From Pseudomonadota bacterium (GTDB lineage: Bacteria > Myxococcota_A > Polyangia > Polyangiales > Polyangiaceae): DNA of 8,221 nucleotides. This document shows positions 1 through 6,967 of the stretch, one piece after another (positions within the stretch are counted from its first letter, which is position 1; each line of letters opens with the position of its first letter). Made by a program: the position numbers and the translations under genes. The notes under the pieces are model-generated. The model made no database searches, was not told where the DNA came from, and worked only from the letters and a program-made list of their open reading frames with translations. The stretch is taken from the NCBI GenBank assembly GCA_023402175.1, contig JAEXCN010000576.1:1-8221 (forward strand), read 5' to 3'.

Positions 1-1
1 G

Positions 2-3000
2 ATCCTGCGTCCGCTCTACGAGTCGACCGGCGCCGACGACAAGCTCGTCCGCGTCCTCGACATCCAGATCGAGCAGGAGTCCGAGCTCGAGCCGCGCCTC
101 GAGCTGCTGGCTCGCGCCGCGGCCGTATGCGAGGGGCCGCTGAGCGATCCGGCGAAGGCGTTCACGTACACCGCACGTGGTCTGCGCGAAGCGGCGGCGG
201 AACCGTCGGTCGACGAGTGGATCGCGCGCGCAGAGCGCCTCACCGAACGCACCGGGAGCTGGGCGGAGCTCGTCGAGCTCTACCGCTCGATCCTCCCGGA
301 CATCCTCGACGAGGACAAGCAGGTGTCCGTGCTGCTCCGCGTCTCCGAGCTGGCCCGGACGAAGCTTGCCGATGCCGCTCTCGCGAAGCAGTGTTACCGC
401 CGCGCGCTCGAGCTGCGTCCGGAGGAGGCGCGCGCGCTCGAGGCGCTCGAGGCGCTCCACGAAGAGGCTGGCGAGCACGAGCTGCTCATCGAGGTCCTGA
501 AGCGCCGCGCGGAGATCGCGGCGGGCGAGGGCACGTCCGATCGCCAGCGCGCGATCCTCTACAAGGAAGCGAAGATCTGCGACGTCGCGCTCGCCGATCG
601 CGATCGCGCGATCGCTGCGTACGAGGAGATCCTCGAGCTCGGCCTCGACGCTCCCGCCGTCGAGGCGCTCGAACGCCTCTACACGGCGTCCTCGCGCTGG
701 GGCGACCTCGTCGCCCTCCACGAGCGCGAGCTCGGCGTCGATGGCACGACGCCGGAGCGCTGCGCGGTGCTGTACCACGCGCTCGGCCGCGTCTTCGACA
801 AGGAGCTCGGTGAGACCGAGCGTGCGTTCGAGGCGTGGTCGGAGGCGCTCCGCGTCGAGCCGACGCACGAGGCCACCGTGCAGTCGCTCGAGCAGATCGT
901 GGCGCAGCGCGCGACCGGCGATCGGACTCACGCCGCGCGCGCGGCCGAGATGCTCGAGGGCGTCTACATCACGCGCCTCGACTGGCGGAAGGTGATGGGC
1001 GCCGTCGAGGCACGCCTCGAAGGGAGCCAGGACCCCGACGAGCGGCGCGAGCTACCCCGCCGTCTCGCGAAGCTCCACGAGGAGCAGGAAGAGAACTACC
1101 GCGCCGCCCTCGACGTGATGGCGAAGCTCCTCGCCGAGGACATCACCGACGAGTCCACGTGGGCGGAGCTCGAACGGCTCGCGCGCGTGGCTTCCGCCGA
1201 GGACCGCCTCGCGGAGGTGTTCGCCACGGAGCTCGAGAAGATCACCTCCGACGAGCCCTCGACGGCGCGCCTTTCGTACCGGACGGGGGAGCTCTTCGAA
1301 GCTCTCGGAGCGCAGCGCGGAGAGGCGAGGACCGCGACGGGAGCACCTGGCGCGCCGGACCTTCCCGAGGCGGGAGACGCGCGGAAGTTCACGAACCGCG
1401 CCCTCCAGTTCTATCGACGCGCGTACGACTTCGCGCCGGAGGACGAGCAGAGCGCCTTCCAGGCGATCGACCGTCTGCTCGCCGCCGCAGGGCGCGCAGC
1501 CGAGCGCGTCGCTCTCTATCGCGACGCGCTCGAGTACCGGACGGAGCCGAGTGATCGCGTCGCGACGCTGCACACGATCGCGAAGATCGAAGAAGAAGGC
1601 GTCGGCGACGACGACGCGGCGATCGTCACGTTCAGGAACATCCTCGACGTCGACGAGACGGACGTCGGTGCCCTCGATGCGCTCGAGCGCCTCTACACGC
1701 GGCGGGAGAAGTGGTCGGACCTCGCGGATCTCGATCGTCGGCGCGCCGAGCAGAGCGCGATGCCGGACGACGAGGCGAAGTGGCGGCTCGCGCTCGCGGG
1801 CGTGCTCGACGAGAAGCTCGGGGACACGACCTCGGCGATCGACGAGCTCGAGACGGTGCTCGGACTCGTGTCCGCGCAGGCGAGCGAGGCCGGACAAGCT
1901 GCGGTCGCGTCGCTCGAGGCGATGCTCTCGCGAGAGGAAGCGCAGGAGCTTCGCCCGCGCGTCGTCGAGCTGCTGCGGCCGATCTACGAGCAGGCGGACG
2001 ACTGGCAGAAGCTCGTTCACGTCGCACGGCACCGGTACGCGATCGCCGGCAGCCCGAACGAGAAGGTCTCCGTCCTGCGTGACACCGCGAGGCTGCTCGA
2101 GGAGCGCGGCAACGATCTGAATCGCGCGTTCGACTGCCTGAAAGAAGCGTTCGTCATCGATCCCGACGACGGCGACACCCGCGAGGAGCTCGATCGGCTC
2201 GCCGTCGCGACCTCACGCTGGGACGACCTCGCCGACGCGTACGAGCAGGGAATCGAGAAGATCGACGGCATCGGGCGCCGCGAGCTGCTCGAGTCGCTCG
2301 CGAAGCTGCACGACAAGCGCCGCGACGATCCTCGCATGGCACTTGCCGCGTGGGAGCGGCTCTTCTCGTTCGACGAGTCCGACCCGCGGCCGCTCGACGA
2401 GATGGATCAGCTCGCGACGCTGCTCTCCGACTGGCCGACGCTCGTGCGCGTGCTCGCGAAGCGCGCCGAGCTCACGAACGACGACGAGGATCGCGCCAGC
2501 CTTTGGCGCCGGATCGGCGAAGCGCGTCGCGACATGCTCGACGATCCGCAAGGCGCCATCGACGCGTACGAGCGCGCTCTCGAGCTCGAGCCCGAGAGCG
2601 CATGGACGCTCGACAACCTGATCCCGCTGTACGAGGACCGGAACGACGCGGCGCGGCTCGTCGATCTGTACCGGCGACGCGTCGAGCTCTGCGCCGAATA
2701 CGACGACGAGCTGAAGCACCGACTCTTGCTGGACTCTGCGCGATGTTACGAGGTCGGCCTCCAGGACCGCCGTGAGGCCATCGTCCTCCTCGGCCAGGCG
2801 CTCGCGACGAAGCCGAACGACGCCGACGTGATGAAGCGCCTCTCCGATCTCTACGAGGCGGAGAAGATGTGGCCCGAGCTGCTCGACAGCCTGCGCGCAG
2901 AGCGTGACCTCATGACGGAGGCGGAGCCGCGACTGCGGATCACGAAGCGCATCGGCCAGCTCCTCGCGAACGAGCTCGACGACCACGCGAAGGCGCTCGA

Positions 3001-5440
3001 TGTTTTCCGCGAGGTCCTCGCGTCGGGCTACGACGAGGAGGCGGCGCGGGCGGTGCGTCAGATTGGTGAGAACCGCGACGAGCTCCGTCGCGATGCCGCC
3101 GAGGTCCTCGAGCCGGTGCTCGCCGGGGCAGGGAAACACGACGAGCTCGCGGACGCCCTCGAGCTGCGTCTGCGTGCCGAGACCGACCCGCTCGATCGGG
3201 CGGCGACGCTCCGAGCGATCGGGAAGGTCGCCGAGGAGTCGCTGCGCGATCTCACGCGTGCAGAAGGCGCGCTCCTGCGTGCGCTCGGTGAGCAGCCGCA
3301 GGATGCTGAGCTGCACGCCGAGATCGAGCGGATCGCTGCTCTCGTCGGGCAGGATGGCTGGACGCGCTACGCCGACGCCCTCGGCGAGCGGTCGGCGTCC
3401 ATCTTCGATGCAAGGATCACCGCGGAGCTCTTCATGCGCCTCGGCAAGGTCGCCGAGACGCACCTCGGCGATCTCGCGCGAGCCGCGGAGGCCTACGCGC
3501 GTGCGGCCGAGCAAGGCGGCGACAGCGCCGAGGTGCTCGTCGCGCTCGAGCGCGTCCAGGGCAGCCTCGGCGATACGCGCGCGCTCGTCGACGTCCTCGA
3601 GCGGCGCATCGCGATCGACACGGATCCCGCTGCGCAGGCGGACCTCTATCACCGTCTCGCGAGCCTGCAGATCGACGCGCTCGGCGACAAGGCGCAGGGC
3701 CTCGCGACGCTTCGCCTCGCGGTCGAGCGTGTTCCGGAGCACGCGCAGGCACGCGAAGCAGTGGAGCGGCTCCTGTTCGAGGACGCGCTCTTCGACGACG
3801 CATTCGACACGCTCGAAGGCGTCTATCGCTCGACGAACCGCGGCGAAGATCTCGCGCGCCTCTACGAGCGCCGCATCGATCGCGCCGACGGCGTGCGCGC
3901 CCGGACGCGTGCGCGGCTCGATCTCGCGCGCATCCGCGAGAACGAGGCGAACGATCGGATGGGAGCCCAGCGCGCCGTCGAGGCCGCGGTGATCGGTGAT
4001 CCGACCGAAGCCGATGCGCTCGTCGAGCTCGAGCGCCTCGCGGAGAAGAACAATGGCTGGCGCGAAGCTGCCGATGCGCTCTCGCGGGCGCTCGAAGCGC
4101 AGGAGCGCGCGACTCCGGGCGCGAGCGGGTCGTCGGAGCTCTGGGCGCGCCTCGGCGCGTGGCAGCGCGACAAGGTGAGCGATCCGCGCGCGGCGGAGGA
4201 GGCCTTCGCGAAGGCGCTGGCCGTCGATCCGGAGAACATCGAGCTCGTACGCGCGCTCGAGGAGCTCCAGCGAGGTCCGGGGAGGGAACGCGATCGCGTC
4301 GCCACGCTCCGCCGCGTCGCGAAGCTCGAAGGCGAGCCGGAGCGCAAGCGCGAGCTCGCGCGTGAGGCCGCGCAGATCGCGGAGGTCACGCTCGGCGACG
4401 CGAAGCTGGCCGAGGACGTCCTTCGCGAGCTCCTTGCCGAGAACGAGGCGGATACGTGGGCGAACACGGAGCTCACACGTCTCCGCGAGAACGCCGGCGA
4501 TCACGAAGAGGTCGTGGCGCTGCTACTCCGTCGCGCGGAAGCCGAAGCGGACGGTGAGCAGGCCGTCGCGCTCCGTCATCGCGCGGCCGATGTCGCCTCC
4601 GACAAGCTCGGCGATCGTGATCGCGCCGTCGCACTCTACGAGGAGATCCTCGAGCAGGAGCGCGGGGACCTGCGCGCGCAGGAGCGACTCCGCGCGCTCT
4701 ACGGAGAGCTCGGAAAGTACAACGAGCTCGCCCGCCTGCTCACGACGTTGATCGACCTCGCGGAGTCGCCCGAGACGAGGTCCGCGCTTCGCGTCGACCT
4801 CGCGCGCCTGCAGCTCGAGAAGTTCGAGAGCTCGCGCGACGCGACGGACACGCTGCGCGCGATCCTCGACGAGGAGCCCGATCACGACGAGGCGTCACGC
4901 GTCCTCGGCGAAGTCTTCGACAAGCAGGGACAACACGCCGAGCTGGCGGAGCTCCAGACGAGCCTCGTCGAACGTGCTCGTGCGCGGGGTGACAGCGCGC
5001 TCGAGCTGTCGCGCATGGCGACGCTCGGCGAGATCCTCGAGCTGCGCGTGAACGATGCACGCCGCGCACTCGAGACGTACGAGGAGATCCTCGAACGCGA
5101 TCCGAACCACCGCGGCGCGCTCGAGGCGGTCGCTCGGCTCGCCGAAAGCCGCACGATCTGGGACAAGGCGGAGCGTGCGCTCGCCCGCCTGCTCGAGACC
5201 GCTGGGGGCTCTCAGGCCGTGGAGACCGCGCTTCGCCTGGCGGACGCGCGAAAGGCGCTTGGCGATGACCAAGGTATCGAGCACGCCTTGAAGCGCGCGC
5301 TCGACGCCGACTCGATGAGCGCCGACGTGCGTGAGCGGCTCGGTGACCTCTACGAGCGCACGAAGAAGTGGGGTGAGCTCGCCGAGCTCCTCGTGTCGAA
5401 CGCGGACGTGATCGCGGCGATGCACGGGAACGGCGATGCC
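2..5440 (+). repeat. Array of about 23 degenerate TPR-type coding repeats (~215-285 nt each)
   Basis: Successive units align on a helix-A motif with a following LgD, a helix-B Ye.iLe..P, and a second pair ending in W.eL...l.rr.e. Examples of unit starts are 323 (SVLLRVSELA), 548 (RAILYKEAKI) and 761 (CAVLYHALGR). Most units are 70-76 residues. Some carry an extra helical segment of about 20 residues with the motif L-[RE]-[PG]-[VIL]-[YL]: residues 2-6, 318-322, 657-661, 1036-1040 and 1271-1275. One unit (residues about 437-461, bases 1310-1384) has a Gly/Ala/Pro-rich insertion between helices A and B. The repeats are diverged in protein and DNA, so this is an old array rather than a recent satellite. 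Unit boundaries were set by eye and may shift by a few residues. Confidence 0.85.
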
Positions 5441-6115
5441 ATTGCTTCGCCGCCGGCTCCTGTGGGCCGGCAATCGATGCCGCCTGGAGGTTCGATGGCG
5501 CCGCCGGCGCCGCCGCACGTCGCCGATCAGGTGAAGCTGCTCCGGCGCGCGGCGAAGATCCACCTCGAAGAGCGCACCGCTCCGGCGGATGCGGTCCCGG
5601 TGCTCGAGCGCGTCACGAGCCTCGTCCCGCACGACCGTGAGCTGTTGCTCCTCCTCTGCGACGCGTACACCGCCTCGCAGCGCGAGCGTGACGCTGCGGC
5701 GGTGCTCGAGAAGATCATCGCGTCGTTCGGCAACAAGCGAACGAAGGAGCTCTCGCTCTATCACCACCGGCTCGGGCGCGCGCTCGCGACGCTCGGCGAG
5801 AAGGACGTCGCGCTCACGCAGCTCGACATGGCCTTCAAGATCGATCCGGGATCCATCGAGGTGCTCCGCGATCTCGGCGTGCTCGCGCTCGAGGCCAACG
5901 ACCTCGAGCGGGCGCACAGAACGTTCCGCGCGCTCCTCCTCCAGCGTCTGGATGCGCAGAGCGGGATCTCGAAGGGCGAGGTCTTCTACTATCTCGGCGA
6001 GATCAGCATGAAGCAGGGCGACAAGGCCAAGGCCGTCCAGATGCTCGAGCGCGCCGTCGAGAACGATCCGAACCTCGCCCGAGCGAAGGCGATGCTCTCG
6101 GAGCTGAAGAACTAG
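2..6115 (+). CDS. Giant tetratricopeptide-repeat (TPR) protein, 5'-truncated by window edge
   Basis: The frame is open from base 2 to a TAG at 6113-6115, giving 2037 visible residues with no start codon of its own. The first in-frame GTG (323) is internal, because repeat sequence continues upstream of it. Residues 1 to about 1805 are alpha-helical units of about 70-76 residues. Each unit has a TPR-like pair (L..ig.l.e..LgD..rAi..Ye.iLe..P) followed by a second pair (aleaLerLye....W.eLv..ler). A Pro/Gly/Met-rich linker covers about 1808-1839. Residues 1840-2037 form a separate module ending in three canonical 34-residue TPRs. No membrane segment is visible, and the protein is rich in Glu, Asp, Arg, Ala and Leu, so it is probably soluble; any signal peptide would lie off-window. 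TPR proteins are assembly scaffolds and the partner is unknown. Myxococcota encode other giant TPR proteins, such as the gliding protein AgmK/GltI, but no motility neighbour is present, so I do not assign that role. The family call is firm; the function is unknown. Confidence 0.95.
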   Translation: MLRPLYESTGADDKLVRVLDIQIEQESELEPRLELLARAAAVCEGPLSDPAKAFTYTARGLREAAAEPSVDEWIARAERLTERTGSWAELVELYRSILPDILDEDKQVSVLLRVSELARTKLADAALAKQCYRRALELRPEEARALEALEALHEEAGEHELLIEVLKRRAEIAAGEGTSDRQRAILYKEAKICDVALADRDRAIAAYEEILELGLDAPAVEALERLYTASSRWGDLVALHERELGVDGTTPERCAVLYHALGRVFDKELGETERAFEAWSEALRVEPTHEATVQSLEQIVAQRATGDRTHAARAAEMLEGVYITRLDWRKVMGAVEARLEGSQDPDERRELPRRLAKLHEEQEENYRAALDVMAKLLAEDITDESTWAELERLARVASAEDRLAEVFATELEKITSDEPSTARLSYRTGELFEALGAQRGEARTATGAPGAPDLPEAGDARKFTNRALQFYRRAYDFAPEDEQSAFQAIDRLLAAAGRAAERVALYRDALEYRTEPSDRVATLHTIAKIEEEGVGDDDAAIVTFRNILDVDETDVGALDALERLYTRREKWSDLADLDRRRAEQSAMPDDEAKWRLALAGVLDEKLGDTTSAIDELETVLGLVSAQASEAGQAAVASLEAMLSREEAQELRPRVVELLRPIYEQADDWQKLVHVARHRYAIAGSPNEKVSVLRDTARLLEERGNDLNRAFDCLKEAFVIDPDDGDTREELDRLAVATSRWDDLADAYEQGIEKIDGIGRRELLESLAKLHDKRRDDPRMALAAWERLFSFDESDPRPLDEMDQLATLLSDWPTLVRVLAKRAELTNDDEDRASLWRRIGEARRDMLDDPQGAIDAYERALELEPESAWTLDNLIPLYEDRNDAARLVDLYRRRVELCAEYDDELKHRLLLDSARCYEVGLQDRREAIVLLGQALATKPNDADVMKRLSDLYEAEKMWPELLDSLRAERDLMTEAEPRLRITKRIGQLLANELDDHAKALDVFREVLASGYDEEAARAVRQIGENRDELRRDAAEVLEPVLAGAGKHDELADALELRLRAETDPLDRAATLRAIGKVAEESLRDLTRAEGALLRALGEQPQDAELHAEIERIAALVGQDGWTRYADALGERSASIFDARITAELFMRLGKVAETHLGDLARAAEAYARAAEQGGDSAEVLVALERVQGSLGDTRALVDVLERRIAIDTDPAAQADLYHRLASLQIDALGDKAQGLATLRLAVERVPEHAQAREAVERLLFEDALFDDAFDTLEGVYRSTNRGEDLARLYERRIDRADGVRARTRARLDLARIRENEANDRMGAQRAVEAAVIGDPTEADALVELERLAEKNNGWREAADALSRALEAQERATPGASGSSELWARLGAWQRDKVSDPRAAEEAFAKALAVDPENIELVRALEELQRGPGRERDRVATLRRVAKLEGEPERKRELAREAAQIAEVTLGDAKLAEDVLRELLAENEADTWANTELTRLRENAGDHEEVVALLLRRAEAEADGEQAVALRHRAADVASDKLGDRDRAVALYEEILEQERGDLRAQERLRALYGELGKYNELARLLTTLIDLAESPETRSALRVDLARLQLEKFESSRDATDTLRAILDEEPDHDEASRVLGEVFDKQGQHAELAELQTSLVERARARGDSALELSRMATLGEILELRVNDARRALETYEEILERDPNHRGALEAVARLAESRTIWDKAERALARLLETAGGSQAVETALRLADARKALGDDQGIEHALKRALDADSMSADVRERLGDLYERTKKWGELAELLVSNADVIAAMHGNGDAIASPPAPVGRQSMPPGGSMAPPAPPHVADQVKLLRRAAKIHLEERTAPADAVPVLERVTSLVPHDRELLLLLCDAYTASQRERDAAAVLEKIIASFGNKRTKELSLYHHRLGRALATLGEKDVALTQLDMAFKIDPGSIEVLRDLGVLALEANDLERAHRTFRALLLQRLDAQSGISKGEVFYYLGEISMKQGDKAKAVQMLERAVENDPNLARAKAMLSELKN
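5753..6076 (+). repeat. Three canonical 34-residue TPR motifs at the C-terminus of the giant TPR protein
   Basis: Residues 1918-1951, 1952-1985 and 1992-2025 fit the TPR consensus much better than the upstream units. In the first, L7, G8, A20, A27 and P32 are present (RLGRALATLG, then FKIDPG). The second has LG at 7-8 and A20 but lacks the end proline. The third has YYLGEI, A20, A27 and NDP at 30-32. A six-residue spacer (about 1986-1991) separates the second and third. A less regular helical pair (about 1841-1915) precedes them. The switch from ~74-residue units to standard TPRs comes just after the Pro-rich linker, so this looks like a separate C-terminal domain, possibly the main binding surface (inference). 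Confidence 0.85.
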
Positions 6116-6127
6116 CGCAGTAGAGCT

Positions 6128-6835
6128 GTGAAACTCGCGCGCGCCGTCCTCGGATCCGTCCTCGGTGCGGTCGCGCGCCTTTGGCTGATGACGCTACGGC
6201 TCGAGCTCCGGCTTCACCCGGCGCTCGAGGCGCTGCTCACCGACGAGCGTCCGTGGGTGCTCGCGTTCTTCCACGGCAAGCAGTGGCCGCTGCTCGCGTG
6301 GAAGAGGCGCCGGCGCACGCTCGTGATGGTGAGCCTCTCGAAGGACGGAGAGATCCAGACGCGCGCGCTCTCGATGCTCGGTTTCTCGATCGTGCGCGGC
6401 TCGAGCTCGCGCGGAGGAGCCCGGGGCCTCGCGGCGATTGTGCGCCGGCTGAAGGCCGGCGAGCACGATGCCGCCTTCGCGGTCGACGGGCCACGCGGCC
6501 CTTACGGCGTGCCGAAGCCGGGCGTCCTGCTCGCAGCACGCGCCGCGACCGCCGTCGTCGTCCCGATGGGCAGCGCGATCCGAGGTGCGAAGATCTTTGC
6601 GCGGGCATGGGACCGCTTCGAGCTCGCCTGGCCGTTTGCGCGTGTGAGCGTCGTCCTCGGCGCTCCGGTCGAGCTCGCGACCGAGGTGGACGAGGCCGCC
6701 GGAGTAGCCAAACTGGCGACCTCGATCGCCGCGGCGAATGCCTCTGCCGAGGCGATCTTGGCCGCGCCGCGTTCCCGCATGATACGTTTTTGCAGGTTTT
6801 CAGCCCCTCGTTCGAAGCGATCCCGCCCAAGCTGA
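6128..6835 (+). CDS. Lysophospholipid acyltransferase-like protein, DUF374 family
   Basis: This 235-residue protein matches the DUF374 branch of the lysophospholipid acyltransferase superfamily, which is thought to move acyl chains onto lysophospholipid or a glycolipid at the inner membrane. The family motifs occur in order: AFFHGKQ with His49, VSLSKDGE at 68-75, VRGSSSRGG at 89-97, DGPRGP at 120-125 (counterpart of the glycerol-phosphate-binding block), VVPMG at 144-148 and a W161-D162 pair. Residues 4-25 are a hydrophobic/amphipathic helix, probably for membrane association. The GTG start lies 12 bases after the TPR stop and has only a weak ribosome site, suggesting reinitiation. The ATG at 6188 would remove the N-terminal helix that such proteins usually carry. 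As in DUF374 generally, His49 is not followed by the classical HX4D aspartate. The last 18 residues are Arg/Ser-rich with off-bias codons (ATA, TTT, TCA) and fall outside the conserved domain. The family is confident; the substrate is unknown. Confidence 0.93.
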   Translation: MKLARAVLGSVLGAVARLWLMTLRLELRLHPALEALLTDERPWVLAFFHGKQWPLLAWKRRRRTLVMVSLSKDGEIQTRALSMLGFSIVRGSSSRGGARGLAAIVRRLKAGEHDAAFAVDGPRGPYGVPKPGVLLAARAATAVVVPMGSAIRGAKIFARAWDRFELAWPFARVSVVLGAPVELATEVDEAAGVAKLATSIAAANASAEAILAAPRSRMIRFCRFSAPRSKRSRPS

Positions 6836-6933
6836 ACGGATTGAATGTCGAGAGCGCGAGATCGGTCCAACGCGAAAGGGCGCCCACTCATTCCGTGGGT
6901 TCGCACAGAGTTGCCAATCTGCCCTTGCTTTTG

Positions 6934-6953
6934 CCCGCACTCGAGTGAGCGGG
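6934..6953. promoter_or_regulatory. Interrupted inverted repeat abutting the lipoprotein Shine-Dalgarno
   Basis: The core CACTCGAGTG (6938-6947) is a perfect 10-bp palindrome. Outer arms CCCGC (6934-6938) and GCGGG (6949-6953) extend it, with two unpaired bases on the right side. The right arm runs into the Shine-Dalgarno sequence at 6951-6960. It could be an operator, or an RNA hairpin that partly hides the ribosome-binding site. It could also be chance in GC-rich DNA. Confidence 0.3.
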
Positions 6954-6960
6954 AGGGAGA
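6951..6960 (+). promoter_or_regulatory. Strong ribosome-binding site for the lipoprotein gene
   Basis: GGGAGGGAGA lies seven bases before the ATG at 6968. It is the best Shine-Dalgarno match in the window. Together with the signal peptide that follows immediately, it fixes the start at 6968 rather than at the in-frame ATG at 6845, which would put about 41 polar residues in front of the signal peptide. Confidence 0.8.
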
Positions 6961-6967
6961 ATCCAGC

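Larger units (their letters stand above)
6836..6967 (+). other. Intergenic spacer upstream of the lipoprotein gene
   Basis: This 132-base spacer separates the acyltransferase stop from the lipoprotein ATG. It is less GC-biased than the coding regions and includes a short T-rich stretch (CTTGCTTTTG, 6924-6933). A small hairpin can form from CCCAC (6883-6887) and GTGGG (6895-6899) with a seven-base loop, but no T-run follows it. A second dyad lies at 6934-6953 next to the Shine-Dalgarno sequence. No sigma-70 type pair with good spacing was found. A promoter for the lipoprotein gene is likely here but cannot be placed by eye. Confidence 0.5.

Noticed and set aside
590..620. Dense GATCG/CGATCG motifs as a special repeat or methylation hotspot
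   Set aside because: They encode DRDRAIA in the reading frame and the same tetranucleotides are common throughout the gene because GAT-CGC and ATC-G codon pairs are frequent.
2213..4504. 763-codon minus-strand open frame as a gene
   Set aside because: It is the in-register complement of the TPR gene and is explained by complementary codon pairs and by the lack of TTA, CTA and TCA codons in the sense strand.
2..6115. Assignment of the TPR protein as AgmK/GltI (gliding motility)
   Set aside because: Only general TPR similarity and large size support it; no other gliding genes are visible and the N-terminus is missing.
6188..6190. ATG at 6188 as the acyltransferase start
   Set aside because: No ribosome site precedes it, and it would delete the N-terminal hydrophobic helix usual for DUF374 proteins; the GTG at 6128 fits the operon spacing.
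6920..6934. Sigma-54-like promoter (TGCCC...TTTTGC)
   Set aside because: The -12 TTGC is present, but the essential GG of the -24 element is GC.
6845..6967. Longer start for the lipoprotein at the ATG at 6845
   Set aside because: It would place 41 polar residues before a textbook signal peptide, while the ATG at 6968 has a strong Shine-Dalgarno seven bases upstream.
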